Assembly (NCBI GenBank): GCA_002104935.1
Contig: MCGT01000009.1
Location: forward strand, 434,001-498,000
Direction: 5' to 3'
Source of the DNA: Hesseltinella vesiculosa
Taxonomy: Eukaryota > Mucoromycota > Mucoromycetes > Mucorales > Cunninghamellaceae
Length of the DNA: 64,000 nt
The notes below the pieces were generated by a model. It saw only the letters and a list, made by a program, of their open reading frames with translations, ran no database searches and was not told the origin of the DNA. A program made the position numbers and the translations under genes. Position 1 is the stretch's first letter. Each line of letters starts with the position of its first letter. Of this stretch, positions 1-12,426 are shown in pieces.

Positions 1-875
1 CATTCATACTGAACTCACCCAACTTTATTCCATTTTTGTTAGTTTGTTCTGCGACATCTTTCCTTTTGAATTGCGACATTTTTACTTCAATAAAGTGTAT
101 ACCAGCACGACCCACTTCCACACTCCCCTATCCTTACCAACGGTGACAAGGTCATGAAACCCGACGAAGTCACGTAGCCTTCCGCAAGTGGACGAATAAA
201 ATTTGATCCGCACCGGTGGAGATTGAATTTGTTCTCTCACTTCCCTGAGACATGGTGTTTCCAAAAGGATTGACACCCACGCAAAATCTCAGGTCCACTG
301 TTCCATTTTTTTTTTTTTTGCATCGCCCCGTACAGTAAAACCAGACGAATGGATCTGCTGAGATTTTTTTTATTGGGCCGCGGCCTATTATTTAGGAGGA
401 CAACCCAGATTGCTGGGATTACTGACACAGCATGCGCTGGGTTTTGGGCGGTGGCACGATGAATAATCCAACTTCACAATCCTCATATCAAAAAAAGGAA
501 CACCAAGGTAGCAGCAAAGAGAGAAAGAGAGACGAGAGGCTTGGCCATCGTTTGCTTTTTTGTCTTGCCATCAGCCACCAGCCATGGGGTGTGTTTCCAG
601 ATGGATTGGCTTGCTCGCGAGCTTCTTCCTTCTTGGCCAGGGTCGATGCTTTCGAGTCGATCTACCATTGACAGAGCTCTGGGACAAGGGCTATCCTTTT
701 TCTGCAGCGCAGTTTGGATGGCCGGCAAAGATTTGATGCAAAGATCAACTTGTCAAATTTATTACGTCAAAAAAATGACAAATCCCAAAAATGGTATAAA
801 TATCGCCAGGTGTTCCTTGATCTAGATTTTCTTCATCTTCAAAAATCATCTACAAACCAAACATCTACACAAACA
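1..875. other. 5' flank, no supported gene
   Basis: No reading frame here shows a recognisable domain or a convincing exon chain. A T run lies near 307-320. A short hydrophobic minus-strand stretch near 480-545 could pass for a signal peptide but leads nowhere. The last 80 bases act as the promoter and leader of the OYE gene, with a TATA-like TATAAATA at 795-802 upstream of its ATG at 876. Confidence 0.5.
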
Positions 876-2215
<1,340 letters not shown>

Positions 2216-2740
2216 ATTCCATTTTTATTAGACCTCTTTCAATAATAAACCACCATCGATTTCATCTGTACGACAGCTCTCGAGAATGGCATTTGTCAAT
2301 GTCAAGGTTGAATCCAAAGTCCGAGTCATTTGTGGATCAAGGTCGGTGCTGTTGCAGAAAATGGTGGGGGTAAACGATACATTGGCGATGGTGGTAACAA
2401 GACGGATTTCACGAGGCCGTCGTCTCTGGTGGAGAGGATCGGTGGTTGAATGGAACGAACAAAAAAAAAAAAAAGAAGGGAGACTCTCACGTCCATTGGA
2501 AAGGACCGAAGACCCTCCAGCCATTGATGAGAAAAAAATGAACACAAAATAAGTAAGGAAGTTGCTTACCGAAAAGCTTTCATTGTCATGTGGGAGGCAT
2601 AAAAGAGGCGGGTAAGCTGCTGCGGTTCATCGAAAAAATAGGTTAGAAACAATTCGTGGGCTGGTCGCTTGGATCATTACCATTGAAATCCATGTGCCCA
2701 TTTATGAGCATAGCTGAAAAAAAGTATAAATATAAAACTG
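2216..2740. other. OYE 3' flank, shared with the promoter at 15.65-16.19 kb
   Basis: No gene is supported. The stretch is homologous, with many small changes, to 15.65-16.19 kb, which is the immediate upstream region of the membrane-protein gene at 16308. A TATA-like TATAAATA at 2725 matches the TATA-like box at 16178. The homology stops where the tandem array begins, so this is an orphaned promoter segment cut off from its gene. Confidence 0.7.
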
Positions 2741-5700
2741 ACTTGACATACTATTTTTTTTTCAACGCTCATGTTTTCTGTGCCATGTTGGTTGATCATA
2801 AACGTCGATTTTGCAACTATCTTGCCAGGTTTTCTTTTCTCAGCAAAGCGGCGGCGTCACAGCTATTTTGGCCCACGTCCATTTTTCAACCGCCAACGTC
2901 CATTTTTTTTTTTTTAAGCTGGGGCTCTCCGCTTAATTTTCTCTTTCCAACGTCCATTTTTCTTCTTCCACATTCCATTTCTGTTTGGCCATGCCAAAGT
3001 CATTCTTTGCTTGACATCCCTTTTTTTTTTTCGACGATCATGTATTTCTGTGCCTTGTTGGCACTGTCAGCTACTTTGTTTTTCATAAACGTCGATTTTG
3101 CAACTATCTTGCCAGGTTTTCTTTTTTCAGCAAAGCGGCGGCGTCACAGCTATTTTGGCCCACGTCCATTTTTCAACCGCCAACGTCCATTTTTTTTTTT
3201 TTAAGCTGGGGCTCTCCGCTTAATTTTCTCTTTCCAACGTCCATTTTTCTTCTTCCACATTCCATTTCTGTTTGGCCATGCCAAAGTCATTCTTTGCTTG
3301 ACATCCCTTTTTTTTTTTCGACGATCATGTATTTCTGTGCCTTGTTGGCACTGCCAGCTACTTTGTTTTTCATAAACGTCGATTTTGCAACTATCTTGCC
3401 AGGTTTTCTTTTCTCAGCAAAGCGGCGGCGTCACAGCTATTTTGGCCCAACGTCCATTTTTCAACCGCCAACGTCCATTTTTTTTTTTTTAAGCTGGGGC
3501 TCTCCGCTTAATTTTCTCTTTCCAACGTCCATTTTTCTACGTCCACATTCCATTTCTGTTTGGCCATGCCAAAGTCATTCTTTATTTGACATCCCTTTTT
3601 TTTTTTCGACGATCATGTATTTCTGTGCCTTGTTGGCACTGCCAGCTACTTTGTTTTTCATAAACGTCGATTTTGCAACTATCTTGCCAGGTTTTCTTTT
3701 CTCAGCAAAGCGGCGGCGTCACAGCTATTTTGGCCCACGTCCATTTTTCAACCGCCAACGTCCATTTTTTTTTTTTTAAGCTGGGGCTCTCCGCTTAATT
3801 TTCTCTTTCCAACGTCCATTTTTCTTCTTCCACATTCCATTTCTGTTTGGCCATGCCAAAGTCATTCTTTGCTTGACATCCCTTTTTTTTTTTTCGACGA
3901 TCATGTATTTCTGTGCCTTGTTGGCACTGTCAGCTACTTTGTTTTTCATAAACGTCGATTTTGCAACTATCTTGCCAGGTTTTCTTTTTTCAGCAAAGCG
4001 GCGGCGTCACAGCTATTTTGGCCCACGTCCATTTTTCAACCGCCAACGTCCATTTTTTTTTTTTTAAGCTGGGGCTCTCCGCTTAATTTTCTCTTTCCAA
4101 CGTCCATTTTTCTTCTTCCACATTCCATTTCTGTTTGGCCATGCCAAAGTCATTCTTTGCTTGACATCCCTTTTTTTTTTTCGACGATCATGTATTTCTG
4201 TGCCTTGTTGGCACTGTCAGCTACTTTGTTGATCATAAACGTCGATTTTGCAACTATCTTGCCAGGTTTTCTTTTTTCAGCAAAGCGGCGGCGTCACAGC
4301 TATTTTGGCCCAACGTCCATTTTTCAACCGCCAACGTCCATTTTTTTTTTTTTAAGCTGGGGCTCTCCGCTTAATTTTCTCTTTCCAACGTCCATTTTTC
4401 TACGTCCACATTCCATTTCTGTTTGGCCATGCCAAAGTCATTCTTTGCTTGACATCCCTTTTTTTTTTTCGACGATCATGTATTTCTGTGCCTTGTTGGC
4501 ACTGTCAGCTACTTTGTTGATCATAAACGTCGATTTTGCAACTATCTTGCCAGGTTTTCTTTTTTCAGCATAAGTGGCGGCGTCACAGCTATTTTGGCCC
4601 AACGTCCATTTTTCAACCGCCAACGTCCATTTTTTTTTTTTAAGCTGGGGCTCTCCGCTTAATTTTCTCTTTCCAACGTCCATTTTTCTTCTTCCACATT
4701 CCATTTCTGTTTGGCCATGCCAAAGTCATTCTTTGCTTGACATCCCTTTTTTTTTTTCGACGATCATGTATTTCTGTGCCTTGTTGGCACTGTCAGCTAC
4801 TTTGTTGATCATAAACGTCGATTTTGCAACTATCTTGCCAGGTTTTCTTTTTTCAGCAAAGCGGCGGCGTCACAGCTATTTTGGCCCAACGTCCATTTTT
4901 CAACCGCCAACGTCCATTTTTTTTTTTTTAAGCTGGGGCTCTCCGCTTAATTTTCTCTTTCCAACGTCCATTTTTCTACGTCCACATTCCATTTCTGTTT
5001 GGCCATGCCAAAGTCATTCTTTGCTTGACATCCCTTTTTTTTTTTCGACGATCATGTATTTCTGTGCCTTGTTGGCACTGTCAGCTACTTTGTTTATCAT
5101 AAACGTCGATTTTGCAACTATCTTGCCAGGTTTTCTTTTCTCAGCAAAGAGGCGGCGTCACGGCTATTTTGGCCCACGTCCATTTTTCAACCGCCAACGT
5201 CCATTTTTTTTTTTTTAAGCTGGGGCTCTCCGCTTAATTTTCTCTTTCCAACGTCCATTTTTCTACGTCCACATTCCATTTCTGTTTGGCCATGCCAAAG
5301 TCATTCTTTGCTTGACATCCTTTTTTTTTTTTCGACGATCACATTTTGCTGTGCCTTGTTGGCACTGCCAGCTACTTTGTTGATCATAAACGTCGATTTT
5401 GCAACTATCTTGCCAGTTTTTCTTTTCTCAGCAAAGAGGCGGCGTCACAGCTATTTTGGCCCACGTCCATTTTTCAACCGCCAACGTCCATTTTTTTTTT
5501 TTTAAGCTGGGGCTCTCCGCTTAATTTTCTCTTTCCAACGTCCATTTTTCTTCTTCCACATTCCATTTCTGTTTGGCCATGCCAAAGTCATTCTTTGCTT
5601 GACATCCTTTTTTTTTTTTCGACGATCACATTTTGCTGTGCCTTGTTGGCACTGCCAGCTACTTTGTTGATCATAAACGTCGATTTTGCAACTATCTTGC

Positions 5701-8700
5701 CAGGTTTTCTTTTTTCAGCATAAGTGGCGGCGTCACGGCTATTTTGGCCCAACGTCCATTTTTCAACCGCCAACGTCCATTTTTTTTTTTTAAGCTGGGG
5801 CTCTCCGCTTAATTTTCTCTTTCCAACGTCCATTTTTCTACGTCCACATTCCATTTCTGTTTGGCCATGCCAAAGTCATTCTTTGCTTGACATCCCTTTT
5901 TTTTTTTCGACGATCATGTATTTCTGTGCCTTGTTGGCACTGTCAGCTACTTTGTTTTTCATAAACGTCGATTTTGCAACTATCTTGCCAGGTTTTCTTT
6001 TCTCAGCAAAGCGGCGGCGTCACAGCTATTTTGGCCCACGTCCATTTTTCAACCGCCAACGTCCATTTTTTTTTTTTTAAGCTGGGGCTCTCCGCTTAAT
6101 TTTCTCTTTCCAACGTCCATTTTTCTTCTTCCACATTCCATTTCTGTTTGGCCATGCCAAAGTCATTCTTTGCTTGACATCCCTTTTTTTTTTTCGACGA
6201 TCATGTATTTCTGTGCCTTGTTGGCACTGTCAGCTACTTTGTTGATCATAAACGTCGATTTTGCAACTATCTTGCCAGGTTTTCTTTTTTCAGCATAAGT
6301 GGCGGCGTCACAGCTATTTTGGCCCAACGTCCATTTTTCAACCGCCAACGTCCATTTTTTTTTTTTAAGCTGGGGCTCTCCGCTTAATTTTCTCTTTCCA
6401 ACGTCCATTTTTCTTCTTCCACATTCCATTTCTGTTTGGCCATGCCAAAGTCATTCTTTGCTTGACATCCCTTTTTTTTTTTCGACGATCATGTATTTCT
6501 GTGCCTTGTTGGCACTGTCAGCTACTTTGTTTTTCATAAACGTCGATTTTGCAACTATCTTGCCAGGTTTTCTTTTTTCAGCAAAGCGGCGGCGTCACAG
6601 CTATTTTGGCCCACGTCCATTTTTCAACCGCCAACGTCCATTTTTTTTTTTTTAAGCTGGGGCTCTCCGCTTAATTTTCTCTTTCCAACGTCCATTTTTC
6701 TTCTTCCACATTCCATTTCTGTTTGGCCATGCCAAAGTCATTCTTTGCTTGACATCCCTTTTTTTTTTTCGACGATCATGTATTTCTGTGCCTTGTTGGC
6801 ACTGTCAGCTACTTTGTTGATCATAAACGTCGATTTTGCAACTATCTTGCCAGGTTTTCTTTTTTCAGCAAAGCGGCGGCGTCACAGCTATTTTGGCCCA
6901 CGTCCATTTTTCAACCGCCAACGTCCATTTTTTTTTTTTTAAGCTGGGGCTCTCCGCTTAATTTTCTCTTTCCAACGTCCATTTTTCTACGTCCACATTC
7001 CATTTCTGTTTGGCCATGCCAAAGTCATTCTTTGCTTGACATCCTTTTTTTTTTTCGACGATCATGTATTTGCTGTGCCTTGTTGGCACTGTCAGCTACT
7101 TTGTTGATCATAAACGTCGATTTTGCAACTATCTTGCCAGTTTTCTTTTCTCAGCAAAGAGGCGGCGTCACAGCTATTTTGGCCCACGTCCATTTTTCAA
7201 CCGCCAACGTCCATTTTTTTTTTTTTAAGCTGGGGCTCTCCGCTTAATTTTCTCTTTCCAACGTCCATTTTTCTTCTTCCACATTCCATTTCTGTTTGGC
7301 CATGCCAAAGTCATTCTTTGCTTGACATCCTTTTTTTTTTTCGACGATCACATGTATTGCTGTGCCTTGTTGGCACTGTCAGCTACTTTGTTGATCATAA
7401 ACGTCGATTTTGCAACTATCTTGCCAGGTTTTCTTTTTTCAGCATAAGTGGCGGCGTCACGGCTATTTTGGCCCAACGTCCATTTTTCAACCGCCAACGT
7501 CCATTTTTTTTTTTTTAAGCTGGGGCTCTCCGCTTAATTTTCTCTTTCCAACGTCCATTTTTCTACGTCCACATTCCATTTCTGTTTGGCCATGCCAAAG
7601 TCATTCTTTGCTTGACATCCCTTTTTTTTTTTCGACGATCATGTATTTCTGTGCCTTGTTGGCACTGTCAGCTACTTTGTTTTTCATAAACGTCGATTTT
7701 GCAACTATCTTGCCAGGTTTTCTTTTCTCAGCAAAGCGGCGGCGTCACAGCTATTTTGGCCCACGTCCATTTTTCAACCGCCAACGTCCATTTTTTTTTT
7801 TTTAAGCTGGGGCTCTCCGCTTAATTTTCTCTTTCCAACGTCCATTTTTCTTCTTCCACATTCCATTTCTGTTTGGCCATGCCAAAGTCATTCTTTGCTT
7901 GACATCCCTTTTTTTTTTTCGACGATCATGTATTTCTGTGCCTTGTTGGCACTGTCAGCTACTTTGTTTTTCATAAACGTCGATTTTGCAACTATCTTGC
8001 CAGGTTTTCTTTTTTCAGCAAAGCGGCGGCGTCACAGCTATTTTGGCCCAACGTCCATTTTTCAACCGCCAACGTCCATTTTTTTTTTTTAAGCTGGGGC
8101 TCTCCGCTTAATTTTCTCTTTCCAACGTCCATTTTTCTTCTTCCACATTCCATTTCTGTTTGGCCATGCCAAAGCCATTCTTTGTTTGACATCCTTTTAT
8201 TTTTTCGATGATCACATTTTGTTGTGCCTTGTTGGCACTGTCAGCTACTTTGTTTATCATAAACGTCGATTTTGCAACTATCTTGCCAGGTTTTCTTTTT
8301 TCAGCAAAGCGGCGGCGTCACAGCTATTTTGGCCCACGTCCATTTTTCAACCGCCAACGTCCATTTTTTTTTTTTTAAGCTGGGGCTCTCCGCTTAATTT
8401 TCTCTTTCCAACGTCCATTTTTCTACGTCCACATTCCATTTCTGTTTGGCCATGCCAAAGTCATTCTTTGCTTGACATCCCTTTTTTTTTTCGACGATCA
8501 TGTATTTCTGTGCCTTGTTGGCACTGTCAGCTACTTTGTTGATCATAAACGTCGACTTTGCAACTATCTTGCCAGGTTTTCTTTTCACAGCAAAGCGGCG
8601 GCGTCACGGCTATTTTGGCCCAACGTCCATTTTTCAACCGCCAACGTCCATTTTTTTTTTTTAAGCTGGGGCTCTCCGCTTAATTTTCTCTTTCCAACGT

Positions 8701-8896
8701 CCATTTTTCTTCTTCCACATTCCATTTCTGTTTGGCCATGCCAAAGCCATTCTTTGCTTGACATCCTTTTTTTTTTCTCGACGATCATGTATTGCTATGC
8801 CTTGTTGGTACTGTCAGCTACTTTGTTGATCGTAAACGTTGATTTTGCAACTATCTTGCCAGGTTTTCTTTTCTCAGCAAAGCGGCGGCGTCACAG
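2741..8896. repeat. Tandem array of about 287 bp units, 21 full copies plus partial ends
   Basis: The landmark AAGCTGGGGCTCTCCGC recurs about every 287-288 bases: near 2917, 3204, 3490, 3778, 4065 and so on to 8663, 21 times. Each unit carries two T runs of 10-13, a conserved CGTCGATTTTGCAACTATC block, and three ACGTCCATTTTT boxes. Units differ at a few diagnostic sites: CTTCTTCCAC or CTACGTCCAC at the box end, GTTTTTCAT or GTTGATCAT before the CGTCGAT block, and CAGCAAAGCGG or CAGCATAAGTGG. These variants recur in mixed order, which points to recent amplification and homogenisation. Long open frames on the plus strand simply follow the repeat and are not taken as genes. Left and right halves of one further, diverged unit lie at 12048-12222 and 14436-14495. 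Confidence 0.97.
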
Positions 8897-8940
8897 CAAT
8901 TTTTAACAGCTTTCAACTGTTTAGTGAAAACGATGAACAC

Positions 8941-9050
8941 CAGCATAATATTTTTCACTATCAACTTTTGTTAGGTGCTCCAAAGCTATTTTTTCTTGAC
9001 ACCAATTTTTTATTATAAATGAAATGGAAAAATTGGTATTAATTATGCTG
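8941..9050. repeat. 110 bp inverted-repeat segment, MITE-like
   Basis: CAGCATAAT at 8941-8949 is matched by its reverse complement ATTATGCTG at 9042-9050. Inside lies a second inverted repeat, ACCAATTTTT at 9001-9010 with AAAAATTGGT at 9028-9037. The segment is AT-rich and non-coding, and sits between the end of the array and the minisatellite. The terminal inverted repeats suggest a small non-autonomous transposon, but I see no clear target-site duplication. Confidence 0.45.
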
Positions 9051-9103
9051 TGGCCCTGTATGAAATTACAATAGGTCGTTGATAAATAAAATCTTGCTCA
9101 GAA

Positions 9104-9214
9104 CGTGGAAAAAACGTTGCATGTGTGTTTATCTTAAATAGGATGAAATTAATGTCGAAAAAAAAGTTGAATGTTAAACAAAATTGGCCGTGACAACACG
9201 AACAGCTACTCGGT
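9104..9214. repeat. Leader block also present at 14.50-14.58 kb
   Basis: This stretch contains GTTTATCTTAAATAGGATGA and AACAAAATTGGCCGTGACAA. A close match lies at about 14498-14578, including the same AACAAAATTGGCCGTGACAA. In both places it is followed at once by TGGRCGCTGGGC-type repeats. It therefore marks a repeated boundary around the two zinc-finger genes. Confidence 0.75.
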
Positions 9215-9376
9215 AAAAAATGGACGCTGGGCATAGCGGAAACTGAGCAAAAGTAGATGCTGGGCAAAAGTGGACGCTGGACAAAAAGTGGACGCTGGGC
9301 AAAAAGTGGACGCTGGGCAAAAAGTGGACGCTGGGCAAAAAGTGGACGCTGGGCAAAAAGTGGATGCTGGGCAAAA
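9215..9376. repeat. 18 bp minisatellite, consensus AAAAAGTGGACGCTGGGC
   Basis: Eight or so copies of an 18-base unit run head to tail. The first copies are degenerate (AGATGCTGGG, GCATAGCGG) and the central four are near-perfect. The core TGGACG after an A run is the reverse complement of the ACGTCCATTTTT box of the 287 bp array, so two different repeat classes share one short motif. The block lies about 145 bases upstream of the C2H2 gene at 9520 and could be its regulatory region or a binding platform. Confidence 0.9.
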
Positions 9377-9519
9377 TTCTGACCATGTTCAAAAAAGTGC
9401 GATAAGAGGTGAAAGAGAGAAGAAAACCCTGCCTGCTTTTTCACTTTGTCTTTGCTATTTCCAGTTTTCCCTTGTCTTTTACTGAAAATCAAGCACATCT
9501 AATCTTTGATTTTATTCGA

Positions 9520-11216
9520 ATGACGCGCACTCTCCATAATGAGGGAGCAGGATCGTCAATGGATGACACTTGCACTGAACTAAAGTTTTTGATTGCAGAG
9601 GATGGTAAGAATGAATAGATTGAGATAACTGCCGTGTAACTTTTTTTTTTAAAACAGCAATCGTGTTTGTACCGAAAGTCAATGGCAAATACACATGCCC
9701 GCTGTATGATTGTCGAAAGCAATATGTAAGCCTTGATTCATTTCGAAAACATGCTTGCCAAAAACACAAAGACTCTCAAGTTCATGGCGAAAGAGCAGCC
9801 AAGAAAAGACGAATGGAGTCAATTGCGCGTCTGCCTTCATTCTCGAAAGCTCAAGGTTGTCAACAAGTGTTCAACTTGGACAACGGCTCTAGATCTCTTA
9901 ATTTGTCCGCTACCTTTGATTGTGAACCCTTCGCTCTCAACATTGCCTTGAATTCTACCGAGGACCCTCTCACTCTTTATGCCGTCGCTCAGGCCGAAAC
10001 TCTACAACAAGCCTTTGCCATTCTACCTCGTGAGACTGCAACAACGACGCAACCAATGCTATCGTCTCTCCAAATCCATGATGTTGTAAAATTGTGCCAA
10101 GGCACAGAAATTGGCACGGAAGACAGGGCTGTGATTCTCGGGGAAGCTGGAGCGCGACTCCAAAGAGTGATGAAAAATTCTTGGTTGCCACGACTTTCAG
10201 AAAAATATGGAGATTATGCGGAGCCCGGTGAACCCCTCCTGGCTGCTTTGAATGCCGATTTTCGGTTTCAACCTGGCCTTTTGAAGGCTGTGGCTGAATT
10301 GCATGCGGGTGCAATCGTTGTGGATAAAGACGTCACTCTTGCCTTGGTGTGTGAGGCATATGCGCGAAGCAAATCTGTCGACGTTCACAGCGAATCTTTA
10401 AACCTGTCCTTGCCCTCATCAAACCCTTCATCGGCCTACCCCTCCACCCTCACTGCTGGGGTTTTCAACGAAGCAGACGGCCATGGGACCAAAGCAAAGC
10501 TAAAGATTGCAAGTAAGACTATGAATATACTTGTGACGATGGCCGCATCATTGCTGCATGATAGGCACGTCGATGTTGGGCCCTCATCCTCTTCCACCAA
10601 TCTTACTCTTCGCCCAGGCAAAGTAAAAGTATTTTACCTGAAAGAAAAGATGGAGGCATTTTTGGCTCGTGCTCATGGTGAATGCCCCTTGTCAACTCAG
10701 CTTACAATTTCGTCACTCCGCCAGCTGACGTCAAGTTTCAACGACCCTAGCACATTCATGCCATGGCGAGCGCATCTTGAAAGCCTTCTTGCTAATGACC
10801 ATGAGTTACCAGCGACGGTTTTCACCCTTTGCGATTTGCCACATAACCAAGGGTATGGCACAGGTAATATGTCACCTGAAAAACTGGCATCTCGCTTGCT
10901 ACAAGCAGTTGCCCAATCATTTTTGGATCGGAGCAAAGCTGTTGACTTCTGCACCCCCCTGAAGTTGATCAAAGCACTCTTGCGACAGCGCGTTGAGAAA
11001 TCAATGCAGCCAAGCAAAGAGTGGTCAACTTTAGCGAGGATTGCTGAAAAGCTCGACGGTTTAGCTGATGATTCCCTGTCTTCACCTGAATATGTGACCT
11101 CCGTTTGCGACTTCACCGCCTTGGCAAGCATTGCTGCAGCCAAACTGGCCAATGCAAATGCCAAGGTCAAGGAGATTGTGGAATCCAAACTGATCCATCA
11201 GTTTGGTGAAGAATGA
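9520..11216 (+). CDS. Unrecognised protein with one N-terminal C2H2 zinc finger
   Basis: Two exons, 9520-9604 and 9658-11216, give 547 aa. The first exon ends in a clean GTAAGA donor and the second starts after AAAACAG. I do not recognise the family. A single C2H2 finger is visible near the N-terminus, Cys42-x4-Cys47-x12-His60-x4-His65. It is followed by a basic patch (RAAKKRRMES) that could be a nuclear localisation signal. The rest is a mixed helical protein with no transposase, polymerase or nuclease motif that I can name. It lies between the array/minisatellite and a broken OYE copy. Like the gene at 12427 it pairs a C2H2 finger with an unknown body, so both may belong to the same mobile or repeat-associated unit. 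The open frame is intact and long, which argues against a relic. Confidence 0.75.
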
Positions 11217-11499
11217 CTCCTTTCGCTCCCCTCCTGATTCCCTTCCCCCTGCTGCCTCACCTTAAAAAAAAAAAAAAAAAAAAAAACTGTTCCCCCCACT
11301 TGAAAATGAAAGGTTGCTTCCGACCATCCTCCACAATATCCACAGAAAATGGCACCTGCTTCCGTTTTAATCGCGGGCGTCACTGGCAACCTGCACTGGC
11401 ACGGCCTCGCCCAGCCCTACAACTAATAAAAATCATAACATTCATTCTCACTTATTTTTTTGCAACTTCCCTTTTATTTTTTTCAATTTTATCCAGATC
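11217..11499. other. Spacer with A run and a short block shared with 14.66-14.75 kb
   Basis: An A run occupies about 11263-11285. At 11349 a short frame starts with VLIAGVTGNL, which resembles the start of a Rossmann-fold NAD(P)-binding protein, but it ends after 25 codons. The stretch 11420-11480, around CAACTAATAAAAATCATAAC, is repeated at about 14660-14725. It abuts the truncated OYE copy at a CTTGTG microhomology near 11500. Confidence 0.6.
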
Positions 11500-12047
11500 C
11501 TTGTGGATCAATTCATCAACTCCTCGAGCAACAACCGCACCGACGACTACGGCGGCAGTAGCGCAAACCGTGCTCGCTTTGCCCTGGAGATCACCGACGC
11601 GGTTGTCAGCAGAATCGGCGAAGAAAAGACCGCCATCCGTCCATCACTCATTTCTTTTTTTTTATTGGCTAGCTGGTAACTACTCGGAAGACTACAAGGA
11701 AGCCTATGCCCAAACCGAAAAGCATGCCAACACCATCATTGCCATTGGCCGTGCCTTTTTAGCCAATCCTGATCTGGTAGAACGTATCCGTAACCATTGG
11801 CCGCTGAATAAGTATGACCGCGACACGTTTTACGCTATCGGCACCCCACCTACCAGCAAACCATGCAAGCCTAGATTCCATTTTTATTAGACCTCTTTCA
11901 ATAATAAACCACCATCGATTTCATCTGTACGACAGCTCTCGAGAATGGCATTTGTCAATGTCAAGGTTGAATCCAAAGTCCGAGTCATTTGTGGATCAAG
12001 GTCGGTGCTGTTGCAGAAAATGGTGGGGGTAAACGATGCATTGGCGA
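11500..12047 (+). pseudogene. Truncated OYE copy 2 with its 3' flank
   Basis: The sequence follows the intact OYE gene from its third coding exon (CTTGTGGATCAATTC) but is broken. A deletion of about 270 bases removes the third intron, the fourth exon and part of the fourth intron, joining ATCCG to TCCATCACTC near 11641. A further gap of about 22 bases lies near 11845. The 3' flank is kept up to about 12047, where it changes abruptly into a diverged array unit. There is no start region and no full barrel, so it cannot encode an active enzyme. Nucleotide identity in the retained parts is very high, so the duplication is recent. Confidence 0.9.
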
Positions 12048-12222
12048 TGGTGCACTTTTTTTTTTCAACGATCATGTTTTCCTGTGCCTTGTTGGTGCTG
12101 CCAGCTACTTCGTTTTTCAAAAACGTCGATTACGCAACTGTCTTGCCTGGTTTTCTTTTCTTCAGCATAACGGCGTCACAGCCATTTTTGGCCCGACGTC
12201 CATTTTTCAACCGCCAACGTAA
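12048..12222. repeat. Left half of one diverged 287 bp array unit
   Basis: This piece runs from the T run and CAACGATCATG through AACGTCGATTACGCAACTG to ACCGCCAACGT, in the array unit order but with about a dozen differences. The missing right half of the same unit appears at 14436-14495, on the other side of the gene at 12427-14363. The unit therefore appears split by an inserted block. Confidence 0.85.
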
Positions 12223-12244
12223 AAAAAAAATAAAAAATTCAAAA

Positions 12245-12347
12245 TGAGATTGCCCCAAGATTGCCCCAAGATTGCCCCAAGATTGCCCCAAGATTGCCCC
12301 GCGAAAATATTTACCCGGGAACGCGGTGCAATCTCAGGGCAATCTCA
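12245..12347. repeat. GATTGCCCCAA tandem repeat with flanking inverted repeat
   Basis: Five head-to-tail copies of the 11-mer GATTGCCCCAA fill 12248-12300. TGAGATTGCCC at 12245-12255 pairs with GGGCAATCTCA at 12337-12347, so a hairpin with several registers is possible. It lies about 80 bases upstream of the ATG of the C2H2/nuclease-like gene and may be the end of the inserted block or a binding site. Confidence 0.85.
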
Positions 12348-12426
12348 AAAAAAAAAAAAGAGAGAAACTGGTTTCTCCCATCTGTTTTTTTTTTTGTCAA
12401 CTTTACATATCAACTTGTTTACTATC

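Noticed and set aside
483..560. Signal-peptide-like minus-strand start (MAKPLVSLSLFAATLVF)
   Set aside because: No coherent continuation after it in any frame or with plausible splicing.
2225..2552. Minus-strand frame downstream of OYE
   Set aside because: The copy at 15.66-16.05 kb does not preserve the frame or protein, so it is not under coding selection.
2741..8896. Possible CRISPR-like array
   Set aside because: Units are contiguous 287 bp tandem copies with no unique spacers, and the surrounding genes are intron-containing eukaryotic genes.
2656..8906. Long plus-strand open frames repeating a Phe-rich protein
   Set aside because: They follow the 287 bp unit, are cut at different points by frame changes in T runs, have no domain and no start context. 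They are by-products of the repeat.
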